Assembly: GCF_900110645.1 (NCBI RefSeq)
Contig: NZ_FOFB01000008.1
Location: 1-64,000, forward strand
Length of the DNA: 64,000 nt
Direction of reading: 5' to 3'
DNA from: Neolewinella agarilytica
GTDB taxonomy: Bacteria > Bacteroidota > Bacteroidia > Chitinophagales > Saprospiraceae
The stretch's first letter is position 1, and each line of letters begins with the position of its first letter. A program made the translations under genes and the position numbers. The notes under the pieces are model-generated. The model was not told the DNA's origin. It did no database searches and saw only the letters and a list, made by a program, of their open reading frames with translations. Below are positions 25,196 through 33,545 of this stretch, piece after piece.

Positions 25196-25681
25196 CTGGC
25201 CAGTGGCTGTTTCTGGGGGCGGGAGTTTTACCTGCGCCAGTTGCCGGGAGTGATCAGTACCCGAACGGGCTTTGCCGGCGGGCATCTCCCCCACCCCAGT
25301 TATCAACAAGTTTGCACTAAGGAAACGGGCCACGCCGAAACGGTGGAGGTGACTTATGACCTTCGCCTGCTATCGACCAAGGCCTTGCTCACGGAGTTTT
25401 TCGTGTTACATGATTCCTGCATCGACCGCAGGGCAAATGGAGGCCAATACCGCTCGGCAATTTTTCTTGAGCAAGATGGTAAGCACGCTGATGAACAGGA
25501 GTACGTGGCTAAACAAGCAATAAGGAAGCTGCAGGATAATGGTGTGTTATCAACCACCGAAATAAGCAGGATAAGGGGCTTTTTTGCCGCTTCGTCCCGC
25601 CACCAACAATACTGTTCCGTGAAGGGAATTGTCCCCCAAAGGCGCGTTTCTGAAGAAATTAGGCAAATTTTAACACTTTAG
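25196..25681 (+). CDS. msrA: peptide-methionine (S)-S-oxide reductase MsrA (non-standard start)
   Basis: The frame directly after the msrB TGA encodes R-A-R-L-Y-L-A-S-GCFWGREFYLRQLPGV, an MsrA N-terminus with the catalytic Cys in GCFWG. Downstream GFAGGHLPHPSY, TGHAETVEVTYD and GGQYRSAIF follow. No ATG, GTG or TTG lies before GCFWG; CTG at 25196 is the best initiation codon, and the first TTG (25241) would remove the active site. Either CTG is used, or the TGA is read through, or the gene pair is a broken fusion. The C-terminal part is divergent from typical MsrA. Confidence 0.7.
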   Translation: MASGCFWGREFYLRQLPGVISTRTGFAGGHLPHPSYQQVCTKETGHAETVEVTYDLRLLSTKALLTEFFVLHDSCIDRRANGGQYRSAIFLEQDGKHADEQEYVAKQAIRKLQDNGVLSTTEISRIRGFFAASSRHQQYCSVKGIVPQRRVSEEIRQILTL

Positions 25682-26067
25682 TTTCAGCGAATTTTCGTTC
25701 CGTTTTTCCTGAATTCAGGAGAAAGTTTATTCTGTAGAAGTGGGTCCTGCCGACGGAAATAGGGAGAAAATTCCGAATGGCGAAGAAATAAAGGGAGATC
25801 AGTGCTTAGCGCGAAACAGCCCTTTGGCACATTCCCTGCCCCTTAGGCGTTGAAAAACAAAGCGTTAGGCACCAAAAGCTTGCCTCGCGGTGTTGCATGA
25901 CCCTATCTTTGCGGCCGCTAGGTAAGAAGTTGATCTTACCGCGATATTGTTTTTAGCAGTCATCCTTACCCCAGGTGGCTAATTGAAATGCTGATCGAAG
26001 AGCCGCGCCCCCCCATGAACATAGCGGCAGTGAGGCGGTCAGTGATTGTTTAACGAAATTATTCTTA
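25682..26067. other. gene-free stretch before the lytic transglycosylase
   Basis: No gene is supported. The stretch holds the promoter at 25880-25911 and an inverted repeat, GGTAAGA/TCTTACC (about 25921-25940), in the predicted leader. The remaining sequence shows nothing recognisable. Confidence 0.5.
25880..25911 (+). promoter_or_regulatory. Bacteroidota-type promoter upstream of the lytic transglycosylase
   Basis: TTG at 25880-25882, 21 bp, then TATCTTTG at 25904-25911, fits the TTG/TAnnTTTG pattern. The predicted start is near 25918 with a leader of about 150 nt. A 7-bp inverted repeat (GGTAAGA/TCTTACC) lies at the start of that leader. Confidence 0.55.
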
Positions 26068-27189
26068 ATGAGCAAGCTACTGAAGTACTTGTGTCTGACC
26101 CTCCTATTGGCGATGACTGTTAGTGCAAAGGCTAACTCGATTGAAAATTCGACTTCCTTTTCATCCGACAACGACCCTACGTCTGAGATCAGTCGTCGTC
26201 TTGCCGGATTAGAACTTCCCTTAACTACTAAAGCTTCCGATGCTCACCTGCAGCGGAAGATCAACGATTACCTGGACAAGGGTAGCCACAGCACCGAGCG
26301 TATGCTTGGCCGGGCTAATCAGTATTTCCCGGTTTTCGAATACTACCTCCAGAAGCATGATATGCCCGAAAGCCTGAAGTATCTGGCCGTCGCGGAGTCC
26401 ATGCTGGTGCCCGGAGCAGTATCCTCTGCGCGTGCTGCCGGTCTCTGGCAGCTTATGCCTTCCACCGCCCGGGCCATGGGCTTGCGGGTGGACGGTGTTG
26501 TGGACGAACGACTGGACATCTACCGGTCAACGGAAGCTGCCGTTATTATGCTGAAGGCATTGCACCAGCAATTTGGTGACTGGCACCTGGCGATGGCGGC
26601 CTATAACTGTGGCCCAGGTCGGGTACGCCGCGCTATCCGCGCAGCTGGCGGACATACTTACTACCCGAAGGTTCGGCGCTTCCTGCCAAAGGAATCCCAA
26701 AAGTACGTAGCCGCTTACGTGGCTGCTGCCTACACCGTAAACTACTATGACGACTACGGACTGACGCCCGCCTCCTTCCTGCTGGAAGATAGCGTAGCCT
26801 CGCTGACCGTCTACCGTTCCCTGAACCTTCGCCGGATGGCGAAGGCCTGTGGCATCCCCGTCGCTCAGGTGTATAAAATGAACCCCAGCTTCGTCAAAGC
26901 CTACGTGCCCCGTAACCGCAGCGGTTACCGACTCCGCGTACCGCTGGAGTACAAGTTGCAGGTGCAGGAATACGTTTGGGGACAGCCAAACCTGGTAGAG
27001 CTCCCGCAGGGAGATGACCCGAAGTTAGCAGCGCTGGTGGCCAATGACCTTGGCTTCGATGCCCGCTCCTGGCTCACGGGCTGTTACTCCCACAATCTGT
27101 TGTCTCAACCATCCATTAAGATGGACAACCAGATTAATAACTGGAACCTGAAGGTAGAGGCGGAATACCGGGCGGTGGCGATGTTGTAA
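26068..27189 (+). CDS. lytic transglycosylase, MltD-like with LysM-like C-terminus
   Basis: A 373-residue secreted enzyme with a signal peptide in the first 22 residues. The SLT domain holds the catalytic Glu110 (AVAESMLVPGAVSSARAAG) and the GLWQLMPSTA and AAYNCGPG motifs. It cleaves peptidoglycan glycan strands to 1,6-anhydro ends. The C-terminal segment (LNLRRMAKACGIPVAQVYKM and onwards) resembles a LysM wall-binding module. A strong bidirectional terminator follows. Confidence 0.92.
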   Translation: MSKLLKYLCLTLLLAMTVSAKANSIENSTSFSSDNDPTSEISRRLAGLELPLTTKASDAHLQRKINDYLDKGSHSTERMLGRANQYFPVFEYYLQKHDMPESLKYLAVAESMLVPGAVSSARAAGLWQLMPSTARAMGLRVDGVVDERLDIYRSTEAAVIMLKALHQQFGDWHLAMAAYNCGPGRVRRAIRAAGGHTYYPKVRRFLPKESQKYVAAYVAAAYTVNYYDDYGLTPASFLLEDSVASLTVYRSLNLRRMAKACGIPVAQVYKMNPSFVKAYVPRNRSGYRLRVPLEYKLQVQEYVWGQPNLVELPQGDDPKLAALVANDLGFDARSWLTGCYSHNLLSQPSIKMDNQINNWNLKVEAEYRAVAML

Positions 27190-27220
27190 AAAAGACTAAA
27201 CGCCCGCAATTTCACCGAAA

Positions 27221-27264
27221 AACGAAAGGCCAGCTCCCCAATTAGGAGCTGGCCTTTCGTTTTT
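27221..27264. terminator. bidirectional terminator between the transglycosylase and smpB
   Basis: A perfect 17-bp stem, AACGAAAGGCCAGCTCC (27221-27237) with its complement (27245-27261), has a 7-nt loop and a T-run on the plus side and an A-run on the other. It serves two convergent genes. Confidence 0.9.
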
Positions 27265-27277
27265 AAGGAAGTATCTT

Positions 27278-27736
27278 TTACAAACTCTTCAAAGCCCGAT
27301 CCAAAGCCCGCTTATTATCCTTCGCTTTGATGGACTCCCGCTTATCGTGGACCTTTTTACCCTGCACGAGGGCGATCTCCAGTTTGACGAGCCCCCGCTC
27401 ATTCAGGTAGAGCCGGTAAGGAACGATGGTGAAGCCTTTTTCTTTGACCTTCTTTTGCCATTTATTGAGTTCCTGTCGCTTGAGCAATAGCTTTCGGGCG
27501 CGGCGCTCTTCGTGGTTGTGGACGTTCCCTTGCTTGTACTCCCCAATAAAGATGGACCGGCACCAAAGCTCGTCTCCCTGAAAGGCGCAGTAAGCATCCC
27601 GAAGGTTGACGTGGCCATTGCGAATACTTTTGATCTCCGTACCCGTTAGCATGATACCAGCTTCAACAGTTTCGAGGAAGTGGTACTCATACTTGGCTTT
27701 ACGATTGACGAATTCTATGTTTTTTGGCTTTGCCAT
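27278..27736 (-). CDS. smpB: SsrA-binding protein SmpB
   Basis: A 152-residue protein from the ATG at 27736 (MAKPKNIEFVNRKAKYEYHF). It has the SmpB beta-barrel with GTEIKSIRNGHVNLRDAY and a basic C-terminal tail (KDNKRALDRALKSL). It binds tmRNA and delivers it to stalled ribosomes. The tmRNA gene ssrA was not found in the window. Confidence 0.95.
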   Translation of the reverse strand: MAKPKNIEFVNRKAKYEYHFLETVEAGIMLTGTEIKSIRNGHVNLRDAYCAFQGDELWCRSIFIGEYKQGNVHNHEERRARKLLLKRQELNKWQKKVKEKGFTIVPYRLYLNERGLVKLEIALVQGKKVHDKRESIKAKDNKRALDRALKSL

Positions 27737-27814
27737 GGCAAGAGTATAATTAGTGGGGCCCAATATAATGTCTGGAAGGAAGGCAAAGTTTCCAGAAAGC
27801 CTGTAAACCGGCTT

Positions 27815-28237
27815 TTAATACTCCTTCCACTTCTTTAAGTGGATGGACGCTGACGGCTGATCACCGGAAAAGCGAGTCGCAATTTCTGCAAAGCTGGGCG
27901 CGCGCCAACGGGAAGGAGGCGGAGTAGCAAAGCCATAAGGCTCGGCGGGGGCGCCAAAGACACTGGTGTCCAGAATACCATTTCCGTTGAGGTCGTGAAA
28001 AGCGGCGATCACGTAAGCACCATTAGCCGGAAGGGGAATCTCCAGGGTGATGGCCTTGCCACTACAATCCTTGATAACGGAGAAAACGTTTTGTTTCTGC
28101 TCAAAGCCTTCCTCGCTGTCATAAACGGCCAGGTGGATTTGCCCACCCTCCGGGCAGGTACTGGTCAGCGTTACTTCGATGGCTGGCGGAGTGGCCGGCA
28201 GGAAGAATAGCCCCGTGAGGAAAAAGAGAAGTTGCAT
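27815..28237 (-). CDS. DUF2141 secreted protein
   Basis: A 140-residue protein from the ATG at 28237 with a signal peptide (MQLLFFLTGLFFLPA). The stretch YVIAAFHDLNGNGILDTSVFG is the signature of DUF2141, a small beta-sandwich exported protein common in Bacteroidota and of unknown function. The GNGILD part resembles a calcium-binding loop. Confidence 0.85.
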   Translation of the reverse strand: MQLLFFLTGLFFLPATPPAIEVTLTSTCPEGGQIHLAVYDSEEGFEQKQNVFSVIKDCSGKAITLEIPLPANGAYVIAAFHDLNGNGILDTSVFGAPAEPYGFATPPPSRWRAPSFAEIATRFSGDQPSASIHLKKWKEY

Positions 28238-28414
28238 CGTCAATGAGGTGAATCAGATATACCGTCAATGTAAACGCTTTCCGACTACAATTTGTGTACG
28301 CTGGCTGACTTATAGTCTTCTTAAAAAAGCAATCTTTAGAAGACAATCTTGCCCAAACAGCGAGCGCCACCCGCAAGACGGATGGCGCTCATTTACTTCA
28401 GCTAAACGGGAAGT

Positions 28415-28828
28415 CTAGCAGTAGCGGTCGAAAGCCATTTTCAGATTTTCGGCAATGATTTCGGCGGAGCGACCTTCAATGTGGTGGCGCTCCAGGAAGT
28501 GAACCAGCTCCCCGTCTTTGAATAGCGCAATGGCCGGGCTGCTGGGTGGGTAAGGCAATAAATGCTCACGTGCGGCGGCGGTCGCCTCCCGATCAACACC
28601 GGCAAAAACGGTGTAGAGCTTGTCTGGAGATTTCTCGTGGCGAGCAGCCATTTTAGCGCCCGGACGAGCGTTGGCTGCGGCGCAGCCGCAGACAGAGTTG
28701 ACCACCAATAAAGCAGTGCCTTCCTTCTTTTCCAGCGCAATGTTTACCTCATCAGCGCTCTTCAGGCCAGTAAAACCGTGAGCGGTAAGGTCCTTTGACA
28801 TCGGGATCGTTAGTTCAACCGGATACAT
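28415..28828 (-). CDS. BrxA/BrxB-family bacilliredoxin
   Basis: A 137-residue thioredoxin-fold protein with the CGC motif (Cys47, Cys49 in NSVCGCAAANARPG) characteristic of the YphP/YqiW bacilliredoxins. They remove bacillithiol from mixed disulfides on proteins. The cytoplasmic location fits the lack of a signal. The ATG at 28828 gives MYPVELTIPMSKDLTAHGF. Confidence 0.92.
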   Translation of the reverse strand: MYPVELTIPMSKDLTAHGFTGLKSADEVNIALEKKEGTALLVVNSVCGCAAANARPGAKMAARHEKSPDKLYTVFAGVDREATAAAREHLLPYPPSSPAIALFKDGELVHFLERHHIEGRSAEIIAENLKMAFDRYC

Positions 28829-28888
28829 ATTGACGTTTTTTAAAAGTAATTTGGATAGATCAGGCAGCGTTCCCGTCAGGATTACGGT

Positions 28889-28896
28889 TAAATTTG
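28889..28896 (+). promoter_or_regulatory. putative -7 element upstream of the cytochrome cluster
   Basis: TAAATTTG matches TAnnTTTG. It lies 76 bp before the start at 28972. No TTG is seen at the expected -33 position, so support is partial. Confidence 0.35.
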
Positions 28897-28971
28897 CGGT
28901 GCTGATCGCTGTTTTACCTACAAATAAGGTGAACGTTTGGTTGGCCGCTCTCCTCTTTAAAGATTAGTTCT

Positions 28972-29358
28972 ATGCGTTTTTCTTTGTTTCTCGTCTTCCT
29001 GACAACGCTATTGCTCTGTATGGGAAGTTGCACCAACGATGCTTTGCCGGAACCCAGTGAAGTGCAGTGTGTTGAAGAAGGATTGACCTACGAGGAAGAC
29101 GTGCGGCCCATCATTGAAGAGACCTGCGCCTACAGTGGTTGCCACCTTGGTGGAGCACCCGGAGTGTACAATAGCTATGACGGCTTATTGCAGGATCTGG
29201 AAGACGGATCTTTTCGGGACCGCGTTATTACCCAGAGAGCAGATCCTAATGTAGGTATGCCTCCTGATTATGCACCAGCTGACCGGGCGGAAGACCTTAC
29301 GGAAGAAGAACTAACCATCATTAGCTGCTGGCTGGAAGCTGGCTATCCGAGGGAATAA
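28972..29358 (+). CDS. small lipoprotein c-type cytochrome (CxxxCH)
   Basis: A 128-residue lipoprotein: signal peptide with lipobox ending at Cys20 (CMGSC). A single heme-attachment-like motif, CAYSGCH (52-57), has three residues between the cysteines instead of two. Such C-x3-CH motifs appear in Bacteroidota lipoproteins annotated as cytochrome c-like. A Met (VGMPPDYAP) could be the distal ligand. It is the first gene of a cluster with a beta-barrel protein and a diheme cytochrome. Confidence 0.75.
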   Translation: MRFSLFLVFLTTLLLCMGSCTNDALPEPSEVQCVEEGLTYEEDVRPIIEETCAYSGCHLGGAPGVYNSYDGLLQDLEDGSFRDRVITQRADPNVGMPPDYAPADRAEDLTEEELTIISCWLEAGYPRE

Positions 29359-29439
29359 GCCATCATTGCTTTTTAAAAACGAACCTTTGCATCCTGCGGA
29401 AGCGCCCCCAGAATGCTTTCGCCGTCATAACGATCAAAC

Positions 29440-30327
29440 ATGAATAATTATCTACTTCTTATCCTCGTCTTCCTGGGCCTGAGTGTGCAACTTGACGCTC
29501 AGCGGGAACGGGTATATCGTACGTTTAAAGACACCCGGGCCGTAAATATCCATAGCGTGGAAACGCTGCCAAAGGGTAAGCTGGACGTGCGGATCAGTCA
29601 CCGCTTCGGGGATATGTTCGGAGATAACGGTGGCTGGGCCACCTTCTATGGTCTGGAGACGGCAGAAGATGTTTCCATTGGCGCAGAGTATGGATTCAGT
29701 GATAATTTCAACCTGGGCCTGTATCGTGCTAAAGGGGCGGGGGCCACACCGCTGGGGCAGGCCGGCTTACGCCAAAACCTTAACCTGGTTGCAAAACTTC
29801 GCCTTTTGTATCAGGAAGAGGAAGGCACGCCACTGTCGATTACCGCTGTTGGAACCGCCACCATGAGCACCAGCTCTAAAATTGAAGGCAACGATGACCT
29901 GCTGCGTAGCTTTCCAAAGTTTGCCCACCGCATGGCCTTTAATGGTAGCCTGGTGGTGGCCCGGAAATTCAGCCCGACGTTCAGCTTTCAAATCGTTCCC
30001 GGCGTAACCCACCGGAACCTGGTACCCTTTGAAGGGGAGAACACCATCTTCAGCCTTGGGGCAGCGGCCAGGGTGCAAATCACAAAAGTGATGGCCCTCA
30101 TTGCGGATGTTACCCATCCTTTCAGCAATACCATCACCACAGAGAATGGATACAGTACACCCATCGGCCTTGGCCTGGAGTGGGATACGGGCGGCCACGT
30201 TTTTCAGCTGAATTTCACCAATGCAACGGGACTTTTTGAGACGGATTACGTCCCATATACCACCAGCAGTTGGGGAGAAGGTGAATTCCGGATGGGCTTT
30301 ACCATCAGCCGCTGGTTCAATCTTTAG
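29440..30327 (+). CDS. DUF5777-family outer-membrane beta-barrel protein
   Basis: A 295-residue protein with a signal peptide (MNNYLLLILVFLGLSVQLDA). Amphipathic beta strands run through the whole length, with the opening TFKDTRAVNIHSVETLPKGK and ISHRFGDMFG typical of DUF5777 proteins. It probably forms an outer-membrane barrel. Its place between two c-type cytochromes suggests an electron-transfer or redox-linked role (inference). It is separated by 81 bp from the gene before it. Confidence 0.8.
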   Translation: MNNYLLLILVFLGLSVQLDAQRERVYRTFKDTRAVNIHSVETLPKGKLDVRISHRFGDMFGDNGGWATFYGLETAEDVSIGAEYGFSDNFNLGLYRAKGAGATPLGQAGLRQNLNLVAKLRLLYQEEEGTPLSITAVGTATMSTSSKIEGNDDLLRSFPKFAHRMAFNGSLVVARKFSPTFSFQIVPGVTHRNLVPFEGENTIFSLGAAARVQITKVMALIADVTHPFSNTITTENGYSTPIGLGLEWDTGGHVFQLNFTNATGLFETDYVPYTTSSWGEGEFRMGFTISRWFNL

Positions 30328-30356
30328 TTTTTGCGGCCCTTCGATAAGCTAAAGCA

Positions 30357-30375
30357 GGGCGCGGCCGCAGGTGCA
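30357..30375 (-). repeat. interspersed repeat copy between DUF5777 gene and diheme cytochrome
   Basis: GGGCGCGGCCGCAGGTGCA is an exact member in reverse orientation, with a central GCGGCCGC. It lies 21 bp before the start of the next gene. Confidence 0.85.
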
Positions 30376-30395
30376 CAGTAAAGTTAAAAAAAGCA

Positions 30396-31415
30396 ATGAA
30401 GTACTCCTTCCTACTACTACCTTTTCTCCTGATCGCATTCATGGCACTGACCGGCCGGCCGGATGTGCTGCCCGTCGCCGACGGCGACACCCCGGTGAGC
30501 GAAGTGCTTCGCTCGCTTGGCGCTCCGGAACGGGCGGACACCAAGGTCCGCCCCATCAACGGAGCCTCCGCTGAGCTGGGGCGGGAAATTGTGCTGGAAG
30601 GAAGGCTGACCAACGGCAAAAAACAGAGCGCGCACTTCCAGTGCACCAGCTGCCATAACACGGTGAAGGAAGACCCGCTGCTGACAGCAATGGACCCAGA
30701 AAGCCGCCTGGCTTACGCCATCGATAACGATCTCCCCTTCCTGCCGGGAACAACGCTCTGGGGGGCCGTCAACCGGGAGTCTTACTACAACGGCGACTAC
30801 GACAAAAAGTATGGCGACCTGGTGAAGAACGCCCGGCGAAACCTGCGCGGTGCCATTCAGCTTTGTGCTACGGAGTGCGCACAGGGGGAAGCGCTGAACG
30901 AAGTCGAGATGGAATCCGTCCTTGCCTACCTGCACGAGATCGGGCTGAAAATGAAGGACCTGTCCGGAATGACCGGCCAAATGGACCAGATCAACCGTGC
31001 CATTGACCGAAAGGATAAAAACAATGGCGGCCTGATCAAAGCGATCAAAAAGAACTATCAACTGGCCAGCCCGGCCACCTTCGTCTACCCGCCCAAAGAT
31101 CGTAAAGCAGGCTATGCTTCGGTGACGGATCGGGATCCGGTGAACGGTAAAGCTATCTACGAACTGGCCTGCCTGCACTGCCATGAGGAGAAGCGCTACA
31201 GCTTTTTCGAGTTAGCAGAAAGAGAGGATCACTATGCTTTTATGACGAAGCATTTTCCCCGTTATACCCGCTATTCGACTTATCAGGTTACCCGCTATGG
31301 TACCAGTCCTATTCCGGGGAAACGCGCCTATATGCCGCATTACACTAAAGAGCGGATGAGTGATCAGCAGATTGAAGACCTGAGGGGCTATCTGGCGGCG
31401 GAGGCTTCCCGGTAG
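30396..31415 (+). CDS. secreted diheme c-type cytochrome
   Basis: A 339-residue protein with a hydrophobic N-terminus (MKYSFLLLPFLLIAFMALTG). Two canonical heme motifs, CTSCH (83-87) and CLHCH (259-263), indicate two cytochrome c domains. A further CATEC is not followed by His. The protein resembles soluble periplasmic cytochromes with a TsdA/SoxAX-like layout, but the exact family is uncertain. It is the third gene of the cluster starting at 28972. Confidence 0.8.
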   Translation: MKYSFLLLPFLLIAFMALTGRPDVLPVADGDTPVSEVLRSLGAPERADTKVRPINGASAELGREIVLEGRLTNGKKQSAHFQCTSCHNTVKEDPLLTAMDPESRLAYAIDNDLPFLPGTTLWGAVNRESYYNGDYDKKYGDLVKNARRNLRGAIQLCATECAQGEALNEVEMESVLAYLHEIGLKMKDLSGMTGQMDQINRAIDRKDKNNGGLIKAIKKNYQLASPATFVYPPKDRKAGYASVTDRDPVNGKAIYELACLHCHEEKRYSFFELAEREDHYAFMTKHFPRYTRYSTYQVTRYGTSPIPGKRAYMPHYTKERMSDQQIEDLRGYLAAEASR

Positions 31416-31448
31416 TTTTTGATGGCTACGGTTCTACCCGCACCGTTC

Positions 31449-32891
31449 CTACCCTTTCTCTTTCTCTTCCTCTTCTTCCGGCAGGGTGATCAGAATTTCC
31501 TCGATACGCCTTTTGCTAAGAGACATGACTTTGAAGCGATACTTTCCACACTCCACCTCCCGCTCGGGCTCAGGGAACTGGCCAAGTATCTCCAGCAATA
31601 AACCGGCGAGCGATTCTGCGTCGCCCTTCTCCTCGTCGAAGGTGTTGGTGGGCAGGCTGAGGACCCGGCAGACATCGTTGAGGAGCGTCTTACCGTCGAA
31701 GACGTAGTTGAGGTCATCGATTTGCTCGTAGATGAGGTTGTCGTCTTCGTCAAACTCATCCTGGATATCACCGATAACTTCTTCCAGAACGTCCTCCAGC
31801 GTCACGATGCCTTCCGTGCCACCGTATTCATCCACCACGATGGCCATATGCATTTTCTGCTGCTGGAAGTCTTTGAGCAGATCGCTGATTTTTTTATTCT
31901 CAGGGACATAGAGAACTTCTTCCCGGACGAGTTTCTGCCAGTCAAAAGTCTCTTCCTCCTGGCGGTGGCCAAGGAGGTCCTTTACGTAGAGCAGCCCCTG
32001 GACTTTATCAAAATCTTCGCTGAAAACCGGAATGCGGCTGTAGCCATGTTCCCGGATTACGGCGAGTAGCTCGTGATAATTAATCCCCTGTTCGACGGCA
32101 ACAACGTCTACGCGGGAGCGCATGATCTGACGTACCGTCACGTTCGCAAACTGAACGATGCGTTTAAGGATGTCAACATCCTGCAAGCCACCTTCTTCTC
32201 CGTCATCATCGTGGCTTACGGTAAGATCGATCGCTTCGTCAATGTCTTGCTGGCTGGCGGCGGCGGCATCCTGGCTGTGATTGACCAGCCGGCGTTCAAC
32301 CACGGCTGCCCCATTAACGAGTAAGAAAGAGAATGGCCGGAATATGCCCAGCAAAAAATGGAGCGGCCGGGCCATGGCCAGTGCCAGGCGTAGCTTGTTG
32401 TAGCGGGCGTAGACTTTGGGCGCAACCTCCCCAAAAAGGACGAGTAGAAAGGTAACACCGATGACGGTAATCGAAAACTTGATGCCAGTGGCCCATTTTT
32501 GCGGGCTAATAAAGTCGAGCATCGGCCAGGAGTCCGTCAGGCTTTCTGCCCAGCCGGTAAACAATGATTCCGGTAATAACTGTCCCAGAAGCCACTCCGA
32601 AATAAGGACGATGGCAATATTGATGAAGTTATTGGTAATCAAAATCGTGGCCAGCAACCGGCGGGGAAACTCTTTAAGGGCCAGTACTATTTTGCTGGCT
32701 TTGCTTTCCAGCGCTTCCACCTCCTCGTAGTCGTTGGCGGTAAGGGAAAAATAGGCTACTTCAGATCCGGAGATGAGCCCGGACAGGATCAGTAACAGAA
32801 GGATGCCCGAAAAGCCAAGCACGAACTGCATGCCCGTGCTCATCAGGAGCATACCATCAAAGAATAAATACGATAAGTCGGGTGGTTCCAA
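31449..32891 (-). CDS. gldE: gliding-motility protein GldE (CNNM/CorC-like)
   Basis: A 480-residue membrane protein with an N-terminal DUF21/CNNM region (four hydrophobic segments to about residue 200), a CBS-domain pair (about 255-380, with [20 protein letters not shown]) and a C-terminal CorC_HlyC domain. In Bacteroidota this family member next to ssb and mutY is GldE, which supports gliding motility and type IX secretion. The order mutY-ssb-gldE is present; gldD, which often follows, is not here. Confidence 0.88.
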   Translation of the reverse strand: MEPPDLSYLFFDGMLLMSTGMQFVLGFSGILLLLILSGLISGSEVAYFSLTANDYEEVEALESKASKIVLALKEFPRRLLATILITNNFINIAIVLISEWLLGQLLPESLFTGWAESLTDSWPMLDFISPQKWATGIKFSITVIGVTFLLVLFGEVAPKVYARYNKLRLALAMARPLHFLLGIFRPFSFLLVNGAAVVERRLVNHSQDAAAASQQDIDEAIDLTVSHDDDGEEGGLQDVDILKRIVQFANVTVRQIMRSRVDVVAVEQGINYHELLAVIREHGYSRIPVFSEDFDKVQGLLYVKDLLGHRQEEETFDWQKLVREEVLYVPENKKISDLLKDFQQQKMHMAIVVDEYGGTEGIVTLEDVLEEVIGDIQDEFDEDDNLIYEQIDDLNYVFDGKTLLNDVCRVLSLPTNTFDEEKGDAESLAGLLLEILGQFPEPEREVECGKYRFKVMSLSKRRIEEILITLPEEEEEKEKG

Positions 32892-33032
32892 CGGAGTTGC
32901 GAGCGATTGTTAACTACAAAGATAGGGTGAAAACAGGGGCAGATGCCAACGTCTTCAGTTCACCGGTACTCTTTAATTCAAGAACACTCAATGAATACTC
33001 AGTTTACGGGGTGCCAGCAACACTAGACGACC

Positions 33033-33524
33033 CTAAAAAGGAAGATCTTCTCCGTCTCCGTCTCCATCTCCGGAAGGAGCGGGAGACGTTGGGGCAGCGG
33101 GAGTTGCGGGAGCTGCTGCCGCCGTTTTTGGTGGTGGAGCGGACATCGTCTGGGCGGGCTCTTCTTTGGGCATATAGTTTCCACTACCGCTGTTTTCGTT
33201 CCGGCTGCTTAGCATGCGGAAATAATTAGCGACTACCTCCGTCGTCTTCCGGGGGTTGCCGTCTTTATCCTGCCATTTCCGGTGCGTTAGCTTCCCTTCC
33301 AGGTAAACCAGGGAGCCTTTCTTGAGGTACTCTTGCGCACGTTCGGCCAGGCCTCTCCACAAAACGACATCGTGCCATTCCGTTTGTTCTTGCCACTCGC
33401 CGCTTTTGTCCCGGTAGCTCTCAGAAGTAGCCAGGCCGAATTTAGCAACCATAGCACCACTCTCCAGGGTACGTACTTCAGGATCTGCGCCAAGGCGCCC
33501 GACTAAGGTGATTTTATTGACCAT
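33033..33524 (-). CDS. ssb: single-stranded DNA-binding protein
   Basis: A 163-residue SSB: OB fold with VNKITLVGRLGADPEVR at the N-terminus and EQTEWHDVVLWRGLAERAQEYL, then a Pro/Ala linker and the acidic tail ending in EDLPF, which recruits repair and replication partners. It is 21 bp from mutY and 141 bp before gldE on the same strand. Confidence 0.95.
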   Translation of the reverse strand: MVNKITLVGRLGADPEVRTLESGAMVAKFGLATSESYRDKSGEWQEQTEWHDVVLWRGLAERAQEYLKKGSLVYLEGKLTHRKWQDKDGNPRKTTEVVANYFRMLSSRNENSGSGNYMPKEEPAQTMSAPPPKTAAAAPATPAAPTSPAPSGDGDGDGEDLPF

Positions 33525-33545
33525 GTTGGAAAACAGCTTTTGTGG

